Source: JACKFE01 sp050248735
GTDB taxonomy: Bacteria; Nitrospirota; Nitrospiria; Nitrospirales; UBA8639
Length of the DNA: 64,000 nucleotides
Reading direction: 5' to 3'
Assembly: GCA_050248735.1 (NCBI GenBank)
Contig: JBFWRU010000002.1
Span: 310,001 to 374,000 of the forward strand
Below are positions 57,301 to 64,000 of this stretch, piece by piece (the stretch's first letter is position 1; every line of letters starts with the position of its first letter). The position numbers and the translations under genes were made by a program. The notes under the pieces were generated by a model, which was not told the DNA's origin, searched no databases, and saw only the letters and a list, made by a program, of their open reading frames with translations.

Positions 57301-57443
57301 TCGACAAAAGGTGGCGAGGGATCCGGGTAGGCCACCACGTCAAGGATATGAAAGGCGTAGAGCCCTCCGAATAGCAAAAGGAGACCGAGAGCACAGACCA
57401 GGGCACGCTGAACGAGCGATAGCTCGACAAGTTTTGCGATCAT
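54312..57443 (-). CDS. czcA: Heavy-metal efflux RND pump (CzcA family)
   Basis: A 1043-residue HME-RND pump. Helix 4 has GAIDFGIIVDAPLVMVESI with Asp392, Asp398 and Glu405 in the spacing of the proton-relay triad of CzcA-type (Zn/Co/Cd/Ni) pumps; the CusA-type MVDAA motif is absent. The start overlaps the adaptor's stop (ATGA). Divalent-metal export is likely; which metal cannot be read. Length is usual (about 1040). Confidence 0.93.
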   Translation of the reverse strand: MIAKLVELSLVQRALVCALGLLLLFGGLYAFHILDVVAYPDPSPPFVEVISQKAGWSAEEMERIITIPIETALQGIPGLTNVRSLSLFGLSELKVYFEFGTNWYAVRQEVLNRLHTVDLPEGVKPELSPWWAIAEIYRYELVGENYSLTDLKTIQDWQVRREFKRVPGIIDVTAFGGTTKEYHVDLDPGALITYDVTVPQITAALANSNANVGGSYLALGPQSYNVRGVGFIDSLEDVANTVVAVKDGTPIFVKNLGKVSIGNAIRLGQVGINDMEDTVEGVILLQRDTQALPTLERVNQKIKELNSKKLPPGVEIKTIYDRTVMINTVIETVVHILINGMVLVLIVLLFFLGHFRTALIVACTIPLALLFTFSAMVLMGQSANLISLGAIDFGIIVDAPLVMVESIFYYLCHHAKPGVTPPQLIARASRHVGRPILFSTVIIVVAFIPLFTMTGVPGKIFAPMSITYGLALAGSLLLACTLAPAMCSFLLNGPMREKEPKLVSMLRQRYLASLRWGLHNQKLVLGAVGMLLLITVLALSFMGGEFMPALEEGNIWVRIRMPIDIRFDDAAALASRMRKMFMESPEVETAVSQLGRPDDGTDPESFFNVEYYVSLKPREAWRHGLTKEALIEEIEERLETIPGLKVNFSQLIQDSVEEAMSGVKSENSIKLYGHNLTELQALAEKVEGELKNIRGVKELSINRTMGQPNLLIQVDRQACARYGIQVADVNAMVQAAIGGEAVTQVIEGDRRFDLVVRFLPQYRQDENSIGQIQVSSPEGVGIPLKQLATIVRQTGAFMIYRENHERYIPIMFSIRDRDLVSTIQEAQRLLQEKIQLPEGYHLEWAGQYDQLVREQQRLMVVVPLTMVLILFLLYLTFGSFRYAFIVLTTVPFAMIGGVLSLVLTNTPFSISAAVGFISTLGIAILGGVLIVSSIRELEQKGTPLMEAILSGAELQMRPVLMATLGAALGLVPAAIASGIGSEAQKPLARVVVGGMLTATFLILFVVPILYHLTSRLTRFKGEPHSQSIEQEQSLGQDHSSVNE

Positions 57444-58657
57444 GGGGTGGGAGGCGAAGGGGAGGTATGCTGTTCGGAGGGTGATCCCCCTTCTTCAACA
57501 TTCATGGCCTGTCCTTTGAGAAGCACTGCACCCTTGACAACTATTTGCTCGCCAGTTGTGAGGCCTGATAGCACGGACACCTGGCCTCCGGCCGGGATAC
57601 CGATTTTGACGGGACGTTTCACATAGTGATTTTGACTATCCGCGACATAGACATACATGTTCCCGTCAATTTCCAGAACGGCGTCCTGTGGAATAAGGGG
57701 ATAGGAGACGCCTTCGCTCAGTTTGACATTTAACCGGGCGAACATTCCCGGCTTGAGTTTGTGATCGCTATTGTCGACCACCGCGCGGAGTTTAATCGTG
57801 CGGGTGGTGGGATCCACGACATCACCGATGGCTGAGATCGTGGCGGAAAAGGCGATCTCAGGATAGGCTTCCACGGTCACTGTCGCTTTTTGTTTCATGC
57901 GGACAAGACCCAGGTCTTTCTCATAAACATCTGCAATGACCTGCACTTTGTCCAAATCTGCAACCGTAAAAAGGACTTGATTCGGATCTCCGCTGACGGA
58001 CTGGCCTGGGGTGACGGAACGGTCAACGATCGTGCCGGAAAGAGGACTTCGAATTTGATAGGTTGAGGTAATGGTTTGGTCGGCGATGGGTTTATCCAGT
58101 TCTTCTTTGGAAACTTGCAGGGCCAAAAGTCGTTCCCGGGCCCGACGAAATTCCGCCTTGGCTTTGATAAAGTCGTTTTCGGCCTGTTTCAGGTCTTTTT
58201 GAGGCAACGCCTTAATTTCATACAGATCTTTGGCCAGGCCATAGGCTCGTTGCGCGTATGAGAGATCAGAGTTTTCTTTAATAAATTCTGAATAGGCCGA
58301 AGCAATTTCCGGACTTTCGATTGTGACCAAAAGCTCTCCCGCCTTGACGAAATTTCCCAATTGCCCATGAATTTTTTGCACTCGTCCAACCAGGGCTGAG
58401 GAAATTTTAGAATAGCGATCTTCTCCATACGACACTTTCCCGGCCAGGGCCAGAACCGGGCTGGCGGGTCCGACTGTCACAGGAGCCGTCACGATTTGAC
58501 CTTTTGATTCCGGGTGAGACGACGCGGACTTGTCGCTGGCGGGATGAGACGGGTCGTTAGCCGCCGATGTTTCAGAGGTGCTTTCTTGTCCGCAGCCCAC
58601 CACACCGAGGACAATGAGACATAAAATTAATCGAACCGAGTGAGATAGGTGATTCAT
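57440..58657 (-). CDS. czcB: Efflux adaptor lipoprotein (CzcB family)
   Basis: A 405-residue membrane-fusion protein with lipobox VVGC (Cys22), a Ser/His/Glu linker, and lipoyl halves (SALVGRVQKIHGQLGNFVKAGELL and IRSPLSGTIVDRSVTPGQSV) around an alpha-hairpin. The barrel and the membrane-proximal domain (VVKGAVLLKGQ) end it. It overlaps the genes on both sides by ATGA, so the three are co-translated. It joins CzcA to the CzcC-like channel. Confidence 0.93.
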   Translation of the reverse strand: MNHLSHSVRLILCLIVLGVVGCGQESTSETSAANDPSHPASDKSASSHPESKGQIVTAPVTVGPASPVLALAGKVSYGEDRYSKISSALVGRVQKIHGQLGNFVKAGELLVTIESPEIASAYSEFIKENSDLSYAQRAYGLAKDLYEIKALPQKDLKQAENDFIKAKAEFRRARERLLALQVSKEELDKPIADQTITSTYQIRSPLSGTIVDRSVTPGQSVSGDPNQVLFTVADLDKVQVIADVYEKDLGLVRMKQKATVTVEAYPEIAFSATISAIGDVVDPTTRTIKLRAVVDNSDHKLKPGMFARLNVKLSEGVSYPLIPQDAVLEIDGNMYVYVADSQNHYVKRPVKIGIPAGGQVSVLSGLTTGEQIVVKGAVLLKGQAMNVEEGGSPSEQHTSPSPPTP

Positions 58658-59973
58658 AAAATGTCCTGGCCGGCAGCCTGTTCCAATAAAAATAAATTCC
58701 GCTGATATTCAAATAAGGCCTCTAGGTAATTTTGCAAAATGGTTCGAGATGTGCGGGCGGCATCCAGGAGATCAATAAGGGTGACCCCTCCCTTTTGGTA
58801 GGCTTTCTCAAGGATAGAGAACGTGGTTCGCGCATCTTCCAAAACTCCGGCCTGATAGGCTTCAATCAATCGTTGGGATTGGGTCAGATTTTGATAGGCC
58901 ACTTCAATGTCGTTCTGGACTTTCAGTGTAGTTTTGCGAAGGTCCGCTTGAGCGGTTTGGATGGCGACTTCCGCTTGAGCAATGCCTCCCTGGTTTCGAT
59001 CAAAAACGGGTAGGGGCACTTGGAGGTTGAGTCCATAGAGTTGTTGATTACCTCCTCCTTGAGGACCCTGCATAGTGAAATTACCCCCGACAATGGGATC
59101 CGGATATCGGAAGGCTTTGGCCAATTTCAAATTTGCCTGTTGTTGGGACAGATCAAACCGTCTGGCTTGAAGGTCCGGTCGCTTTTCCATGGCTTCCAGG
59201 CGGAGCCGTTCGATATTGGGTGTCACGCGTCGGTACACCAGATCAGTGGTCAACACGATAGCGGTCTCAGGTGGAAGGGCCAGGAGTAATCGAAGATTAT
59301 TTAACGCAGTCTGAGCCTCCTGGGTGAATTTAATGACTTGGGCGCCAAAATCCACGGCTTGAAGACGAAGCCGAATTAAATCAACCTCGGCAATAAATCC
59401 TTTTTTGAAACGTAATTCTCCGATGGTCAAAATGCGATGAAACCGTTCCTGATTTTCCTTGGCCAGTTCCAAGCGGCGCGAGGCCAATTGAACTTGGTAA
59501 TAGGTGTCTTTCAGGGTCAGGGTTAATTCCCGAATGGCATCGGCAAAAGCCGCCTCAGCCGCCTTGATCCCATATTCAGCACTTTCCATCCGATAGCCTC
59601 GTTTCCCAGCCAGGAGAAACATTTGTTGGAGTTGCGGCGTGATAGAACGGGTGCCTTCAAACGTTTGCCGTTGGGTAAATGCCGCCGCACCGGAAAGGGA
59701 AAACACGGGATTAGGAAACAGCTTGGCCGTGATGGCCAAGCCCTTGGCATTGTCGATGCCATATTTCGTCATCAAGAGATCAAGGTTTTTCCCCAGGAAC
59801 CACGACATGGCCTCGTTCAGGCTCAAGGTCAGCGTGGGGACGGCCGTATGCGCTGCTGCCGTTGGATTGGAAGAGGTGTGTGACTCGGATTGTGCTAATA
59901 CGTTTTCAAGGGGAAAGGCACCCACGATAAAGGTAAACAGCAGGAAGGGAATGAAAGGTATGAGGGGAGTCAT
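58654..59973 (-). CDS. czcC: Outer-membrane efflux channel (CzcC/TolC family)
   Basis: A 439-residue OEP protein with a signal peptide (MTPLIPFIPFLLFTFIVGAF). SLNEAMSWFLGKNLDLLMTKYGIDNAKG and AMEKRPDLQARRFDLSQQQANLKLAKA are the two repeat starts, PQGGGNQQLYGLNLQVPLPVFDRNQGGIAQAE the strand region. It is first of the operon czcC-czcB-czcA, reading on the minus strand, and lies about 70 bases after the ktrB end. Confidence 0.93.
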   Translation of the reverse strand: MTPLIPFIPFLLFTFIVGAFPLENVLAQSESHTSSNPTAAAHTAVPTLTLSLNEAMSWFLGKNLDLLMTKYGIDNAKGLAITAKLFPNPVFSLSGAAAFTQRQTFEGTRSITPQLQQMFLLAGKRGYRMESAEYGIKAAEAAFADAIRELTLTLKDTYYQVQLASRRLELAKENQERFHRILTIGELRFKKGFIAEVDLIRLRLQAVDFGAQVIKFTQEAQTALNNLRLLLALPPETAIVLTTDLVYRRVTPNIERLRLEAMEKRPDLQARRFDLSQQQANLKLAKAFRYPDPIVGGNFTMQGPQGGGNQQLYGLNLQVPLPVFDRNQGGIAQAEVAIQTAQADLRKTTLKVQNDIEVAYQNLTQSQRLIEAYQAGVLEDARTTFSILEKAYQKGGVTLIDLLDAARTSRTILQNYLEALFEYQRNLFLLEQAAGQDIL

Positions 59974-60044
59974 CTTGGTGTATGGAAATGATAATCCGTT
60001 GATGAAAGAATCACCAAGAAGAGAAAGAGCGTGGAGAACAAAAG

Positions 60045-61468
60045 CTACCCAATGGCAACCTTTCCTTCCGCATATCGAAACCTGGGAGATTGAGGTGGCA
60101 GGAGAGATCCCAGGCCGAAAAGGAGCGTACCATACCGTCCCAGAACCATGGAGAGCAAGATGATGATTTTACCAATGTCGGAAAATTTTGCGGAGAGGGT
60201 GAGCACGCCTCCATCTCCCACGGACAGTCCTACCGTCCCTAAAGCCGAAGCCACCTCAAACATGCTAGAAAGGAAGAGGAGTCTTTCTGTGAAGACTAAG
60301 AGAAAGGTTAAACAGGTGACTGTTCCTATGGCCAGAATGGTGAGCGCCAGGGCTCGAAGTACAAGATAAGGAGGCATCCGTCGATGAAAAAAATGCAAAT
60401 CCGATTTTTTTCGGATAATGCCCCAGCCAGCCATCCATACTACACCCAGTGTGGTGGTTTTCAGTCCACCGGCCATTCCACCCGGTGAGCCTCCGACCAA
60501 CATCAATAAAATTAGCAAATAGAGGGTGCTGGGGAGCAAATGGCTCAGGTCGATGGAATTAAATCCAGCGGTTCGAGCTGAAATGGAGTGAAAGGCCGAG
60601 ATCATCAATCCTCCCCCCATCGTTTGGCCGGGGGGGTATGAGATTCGAGGAAGAATATTCCCAACATTCCGGCCATAAAAAGAAGGCCGGATACGGAAAG
60701 GGCTAATTTCGTGTGAGGTTGAAGTATCCGTCGTGTCCCTAACATCCGGTCGAAGAGATCACGGAAAACGATAAATCCGATCCCTCCGGAAAACACGAGG
60801 AAGCCGATGGTAAGGTTGACGACCCAATCTTGTTGGTATTTGATGAGGTTTAAGGGAAATGTCGAAAAACCGGCGTTGTTGAATGCAGACATGGCGTGAA
60901 AGACTCCATCAACCAGAGCTTGAGGAAGGGGACGGTCACGGGCAAATCGCAAGGTCAGTAGGAGGGCCCCCAACGCTTCAAATGAAAAGGTAATCACGAC
61001 GATAGTTTTCACAAATCTGATGAGCCCCGCCATATCCAGAGTATTCAAGGCTTCGGCCAACATCATTCGTTTATGCAGGCCAATTCGATAGCCCACTGCA
61101 AGAAGCAACAGTGTAGCCAGAATGGCATAGCCCAATCCGCCGATTTGGATAAGGGCTAAGATAATACCTTGACCAAAAAGAGTAAATTCCGTGGCAGTAT
61201 CGACCACAATCAGGCCGGTCAGGCAAACGGCCGAGGTGGCGGTAAACAGGGCATCGAGAATTCGAAGAGGTTTCTCTGGGACTGTCGCCCATGGGGTCAT
61301 CAACAGAAGTGTGCCCGCTGCAATCAAGGCCAACCCTCCCAACGTGACTATTTGACCTGCTGAGAATTGGATGCAGACGAGGTGTTGGTAAAGGGTTCGT
61401 CCGATTCTGTGAGATTTGGCTCTAGTGGAGAAGGAAGAGTATGTTGATGTGGCAGTTGGCCGGACCAT
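60045..61468 (-). pseudogene. ktrB: KtrB/TrkH potassium uptake subunit, split by a frameshift
   Basis: Two adjoining frames together make a normal-sized (about 475 residues) K+ transporter of the Trk/Ktr/HKT family. Frame one (61468-60605) has pore loops 1 and 2 (SAVCLTGLIVVD and SAFNNAGFS) and stops after PPAKRWGED. Frame two (60620-60045) has SARTAGFN and SALGTVGLS. The switch lies at a C7 run (60630-60636) or G6 run on the coding strand (60613-60618), both slip-prone. It may be a real frameshift, a sequencing error, or a recoded gene. Confidence 0.82.
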
Positions 61469-61963
61469 GCTATTGGGTTGGAGTCTGAGAATTCATTGTG
61501 GGGCGAGTCCAACCGGTCACAGATGAGAAGAGGGACGCAGAGGTTAAGGCCAAAAAAGGTTTAGGGCTTTTCAAGTTTTTCCCCCATGGTTTATGCACCA
61601 AGCATATATTCATTCCCTGGACTGATTAACTTCCCCCCTATCCATTCTTGGATTTGCAAGAGGCATTCCAGGTAATAATCTAATTGGGAAAATTTGACTG
61701 GAGAAAACATCTTAGGAAACAACAGGTTGGCATGAATTAAGTCTGAGTCAATGGCGTTTAGATGTGGCAAGGAAGGATCGAGGGAAAGTCTGTCCAGGGA
61801 CAGGACAAGCTGTCTTCTGCATAATGGGGGGCGCTGAATCCTTTAGGTCGGAGTGGATATGAAGCAAGTAATAACATACCCTCCCTCAAATGTTCTCTGA
61901 GGGAGGGTAAAAATGTTCACCTCTCAAAGCAGAATGCTTTTGCGTAAGTACCGGGCATAATTA
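61469..61963. other. Intergenic stretch with a terminator-like hairpin
   Basis: No gene is seen in these 495 bases between the ktrB start and the end of the large lipoprotein gene. It should contain the ktrB promoter, but no convincing -35/-10 pair was found. The only strong structure is the perfect hairpin at 61877-61909. Confidence 0.5.
61877..61909 (-). terminator. Perfect 12-bp stem-loop after the lipoprotein gene
   Basis: TACCCTCCCTCA (61877-61888) and TGAGGGAGGGTA (61898-61909) form a perfect stem with a 9-base loop, 55 bases beyond the stop of the minus-strand lipoprotein gene. Only short T-runs follow on either strand, so it could end transcription weakly or stabilise the mRNA. Confidence 0.5.
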
Positions 61964-63166
61964 TTATTTGGCAATGGTGATGCTGGGCCCTGTTCCACGT
62001 GGCACTTCTGTCACGGTCATCTGGAAGAGTTGGTACAGCAGGCGGAAGGCCTCCTGATTCCATGACCGTTTCTTATCATCGGTGATAGAGTAATGGTGTC
62101 CCTCATGCGTGACAGAAATTTTGGCATTGGGTGGTTTGGAGGTTGTCTCAATGATTTCCATGGTCCGTATGGGATTTTCCCCCACAACTCCTGTTCGAGG
62201 ATCGGGATCCACATGATATTCTTGCTCATCCTCGATTGTTCGACCAAGAAAATTGAGAATCCCATGAAAACTCCGAAGTCGAAATGCTCCCTGCATAGGG
62301 TATTCCCCACCCGGACTGCCGGGTCGAATATCCACCAGGATATCGTTCGGGGGCCAGCGATCGGCTTTGGCTTGCAGGGCCAAGCGTTCTTTATTGGAGA
62401 TGGTGGTCTGATCATAGTTGGTAATGACGGTGTGCCCGACTGACCGTTTTTGAAGAGTATAGACTTGCTTATCCTGATCCACGATCACCCGATAATTAGA
62501 TTCCAATGTTTGAAAGTCGGCTCCCGAAAGGGAAGCGAGAGGCAGGGTCCATTCCCGGTCAAACACCAAAGGTTCAACATACAGTTGGTTGGTGTCTTGT
62601 AAACGGGAAAGATGAAGAACAATTTGTCGAAAGACGGGATACCCTGTTTTATCTGCCGGTCGATTGTAGTAGGCCACTTCACTGCCATCCGTGGCCATCC
62701 GAATTTCACCGGCCATGAGTCGAAGGAGCAGATCGATGTCGACCCCCTGTCTGAGCAGGAGCGTCATTTTGGCTTCGCGGAGCGGCGTCAGGAGCCGTTG
62801 GGTGAAGTCCTCTCCTTCAATCGGGTTGATGCTGATCGTGGGATTTTCGGCAATGCTGGCTCCAAAAATAGGAGAGAGAGCAAACCCTCCATCCAGACCT
62901 CCCAGAGGTGGTGTGGCTCCGGCCGTGAAGCGATAGTCAAACGTGGCGGCTATGTTGGAGATGGCGGTAAAATGCACGGGTTGATGATGATGCGATCTGG
63001 CAATATTGACCAGCAACTGGTCGACCAAGGAGTTGGTCGCAGAGTAGTCATAGGCCACGACGACGTGTTCCAGGGCTTTGGGGGAAATGCAACCCGACAT
63101 CACCAACGGCAGACTCATCAGTAAAATAAAATTCCCAAAAGATTGTCCGGTATTTTTTTTATTCAC
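61964..63166 (-). CDS. Large hypothetical lipoprotein
   Basis: A 400-residue protein beginning at GTG 63164-63166, chosen because AAAGGAG lies about 10 bases before it and a proper signal peptide follows (NFILLMSLPLVMSGC, lipid Cys26). A longer frame from 63217 lacks a ribosome site. The mature part is mixed alpha/beta with no known motif. It follows an AsmA-like gene on the same strand, suggesting an envelope role, but function is unknown. Confidence 0.6.
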   Translation of the reverse strand: MNKKNTGQSFGNFILLMSLPLVMSGCISPKALEHVVVAYDYSATNSLVDQLLVNIARSHHHQPVHFTAISNIAATFDYRFTAGATPPLGGLDGGFALSPIFGASIAENPTISINPIEGEDFTQRLLTPLREAKMTLLLRQGVDIDLLLRLMAGEIRMATDGSEVAYYNRPADKTGYPVFRQIVLHLSRLQDTNQLYVEPLVFDREWTLPLASLSGADFQTLESNYRVIVDQDKQVYTLQKRSVGHTVITNYDQTTISNKERLALQAKADRWPPNDILVDIRPGSPGGEYPMQGAFRLRSFHGILNFLGRTIEDEQEYHVDPDPRTGVVGENPIRTMEIIETTSKPPNAKISVTHEGHHYSITDDKKRSWNQEAFRLLYQLFQMTVTEVPRGTGPSITIAK

Positions 63167-63247
63167 GAAGTGTTTCTCCTTTGTGGGGACGTGTTTCTCC
63201 AGTGCTGTATCATTCATAGAGAAAACTCAAAAGTCCATGACTGAATG

Positions 63248-64000
63248 TTATTTGGCGGAGGGATCCGAATTCGGATTGTTTTTATCCGGGATAGGCAACG
63301 TCACGATATTTGTGAGGACATCGACCGCAAACTGAGCTAGCCCCTTGAGCCCTCCGGTAAATGATTCCAGAGGTAAGTAGGTAATGTCCGGTTCGGTCCT
63401 GGGCCCTTTGACTTCAAATAACGCGGTCATGAGGCCCTTCCGTTCACCTTTCACTAATGAGCCGAAGAGTGGAATGTCCTTCAGCAAATTCGAATAAGCT
63501 CCAAACGGGCTGACTGCAATCATGCCATGAAGTTTTTCCGTGGGTAGGTCATAGCTGCCTGCGGCCGTTAACTTAAGGACCGGACTTTTGAGAGCCAAAT
63601 CTTGTGAACTCAGCAGTCCATTCTCTATGGAAAAGGATCCGTCCAGCTGATCGTAAGGGAGACCTTCTTCCAGGAGGTTCACTTTTCCCATTAATAAACT
63701 TGGCACGTTTAAAATGCCCATGATTTTTGAAAGGACGGGTCCGGTTTGAATCAGGCCCTGCCTGAGTGCAGCTTGGCCTTTCCCCGTCAACGAGCGCAGG
63801 ATCAGTTCGGGGCTTCCCAGATTCATCTGAAGCGAGGTTACCAAAGATACCGTTCCTGTCAAGGGAGATCGGCTATCGGACTGGGGTCCCAACAGACTCT
63901 CAACGGGAATATCTTTGAGGGTCAGTTCTCCTTTTCCCGTTTTCTCTTTCTGCTGCCACTGCAACATAATTAATTGAGTCTCTTCGTTCGGTTTTGATGA
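63248..64000 (-). CDS. AsmA-like protein, C-terminal part (cut by window end)
   Basis: The frame is open to the window edge and gives about 250 residues of the AsmA C-terminal domain: ELTLKDIPVESLLG, PLTGTVSLVTSL, LTGKGQAALRQGLIQ, LDGSFSIENGLLSSQDLAL, TAAGSYDLPTEKL, ending with EVKGPRTEPDITYLPL. AsmA/TamB-like proteins span the periplasm and help lipid transport or outer-membrane assembly. The N-terminal helix and most of the protein lie beyond 64000. It is about 80 bases before the lipoprotein gene. Confidence 0.82.
   Translation of the reverse strand, partial: SSKPNEETQLIMLQWQQKEKTGKGELTLKDIPVESLLGPQSDSRSPLTGTVSLVTSLQMNLGSPELILRSLTGKGQAALRQGLIQTGPVLSKIMGILNVPSLLMGKVNLLEEGLPYDQLDGSFSIENGLLSSQDLALKSPVLKLTAAGSYDLPTEKLHGMIAVSPFGAYSNLLKDIPLFGSLVKGERKGLMTALFEVKGPRTEPDITYLPLESFTGGLKGLAQFAVDVLTNIVTLPIPDKNNPNSDPSAK

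Noticed and set aside
60045..60620. Second half of ktrB as an independent small K+ channel gene
   Set aside because: It carries only pore loops 3 and 4, and the first half ends exactly where it begins, so one broken gene is the simpler reading.
1..64000. CRISPR arrays, rRNA, tRNA, known riboswitches, phage modules
   Set aside because: No regularly spaced repeats, conserved RNA motifs or phage structural genes were found by reading. A covariance-model scan would be needed to exclude small RNAs.

Overview
The window looks like a chromosomal segment of a Gram-negative bacterium of the Nitrospirota, most probably a Nitrospira-type organism. This is an inference from gene content and order (a PIN/TRAM protein with ispD-ispF-cysE, an archaeal-type class I aldolase, a full glycogen plus TreY/TreZ trehalose set, YtxH-like proteins, several RND efflux systems, lipoproteins and Pal). 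No rRNA, tRNA, CRISPR array or replication origin was seen.

Left part (1-19.6 kb): the start of an ABC transporter ATPase (minus strand), then on the plus strand pal, a small secreted protein, a DUF218/YdcF membrane protein and a small lipoprotein. A sugar-nucleotide block follows (KdsC-like HAD phosphatase, manC, phosphomannomutase), then fructose-1,6-bisphosphatase, a PIN/TRAM membrane protein overlapping ispD, ispF, cysE and a class I fructose-bisphosphate aldolase. Convergent or divergent housekeeping genes come next: gdhA, truA, an AMIN/amidase_3 cell-wall amidase, a YacP-like NYN protein, tatD, a PAP2 phosphatase and a cation-diffusion-facilitator exporter.

Middle part (19.7-41.1 kb): a storage-polysaccharide region. 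A minus-strand unit (LapA-domain protein, glgC, treY and two small membrane proteins, with two ATGA junctions) diverges from glgB; treZ, glgX and malQ follow. Together these make ADP-glucose, branch and debranch glycogen, and convert maltodextrin to trehalose. No glycogen synthase (glgA) is present. Between glgB and treZ lies an AT-richer insert of about 2.6 kb with a HEPN-like protein, a lipoprotein and a PIN-like protein, none part of glycogen metabolism. Next comes an ion-transport operon: MscS-like channel, a membrane-less MgtE N/CBS protein, full-length MgtE, and a separate CBS protein.

Right part (41.3-64 kb): an HtrA/DegP protease, a frameshifted secreted-protein gene, a lysine-rich exported protein, an RND tripartite efflux operon, an orphan ModA, a decayed mobile region, a CzcCBA heavy-metal efflux operon, a KtrB/TrkH potassium-uptake gene split by a frameshift at a homopolymer, a large lipoprotein, and an AsmA-like protein cut by the window end. 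The decayed region (52.8-54.1 kb) holds an intact MntA antitoxin, a HepT toxin with two in-frame stops, an IS200-type transposase relic flanked by 21-bp near-repeats, and a czcA fragment.

The best candidates for something undescribed are the HEPN/lipoprotein/PIN insert, the stand-alone MgtE sensor coupled to mgtE, and the toxin-antitoxin/IS200/czcA wreck. None is proven here to be a new system.
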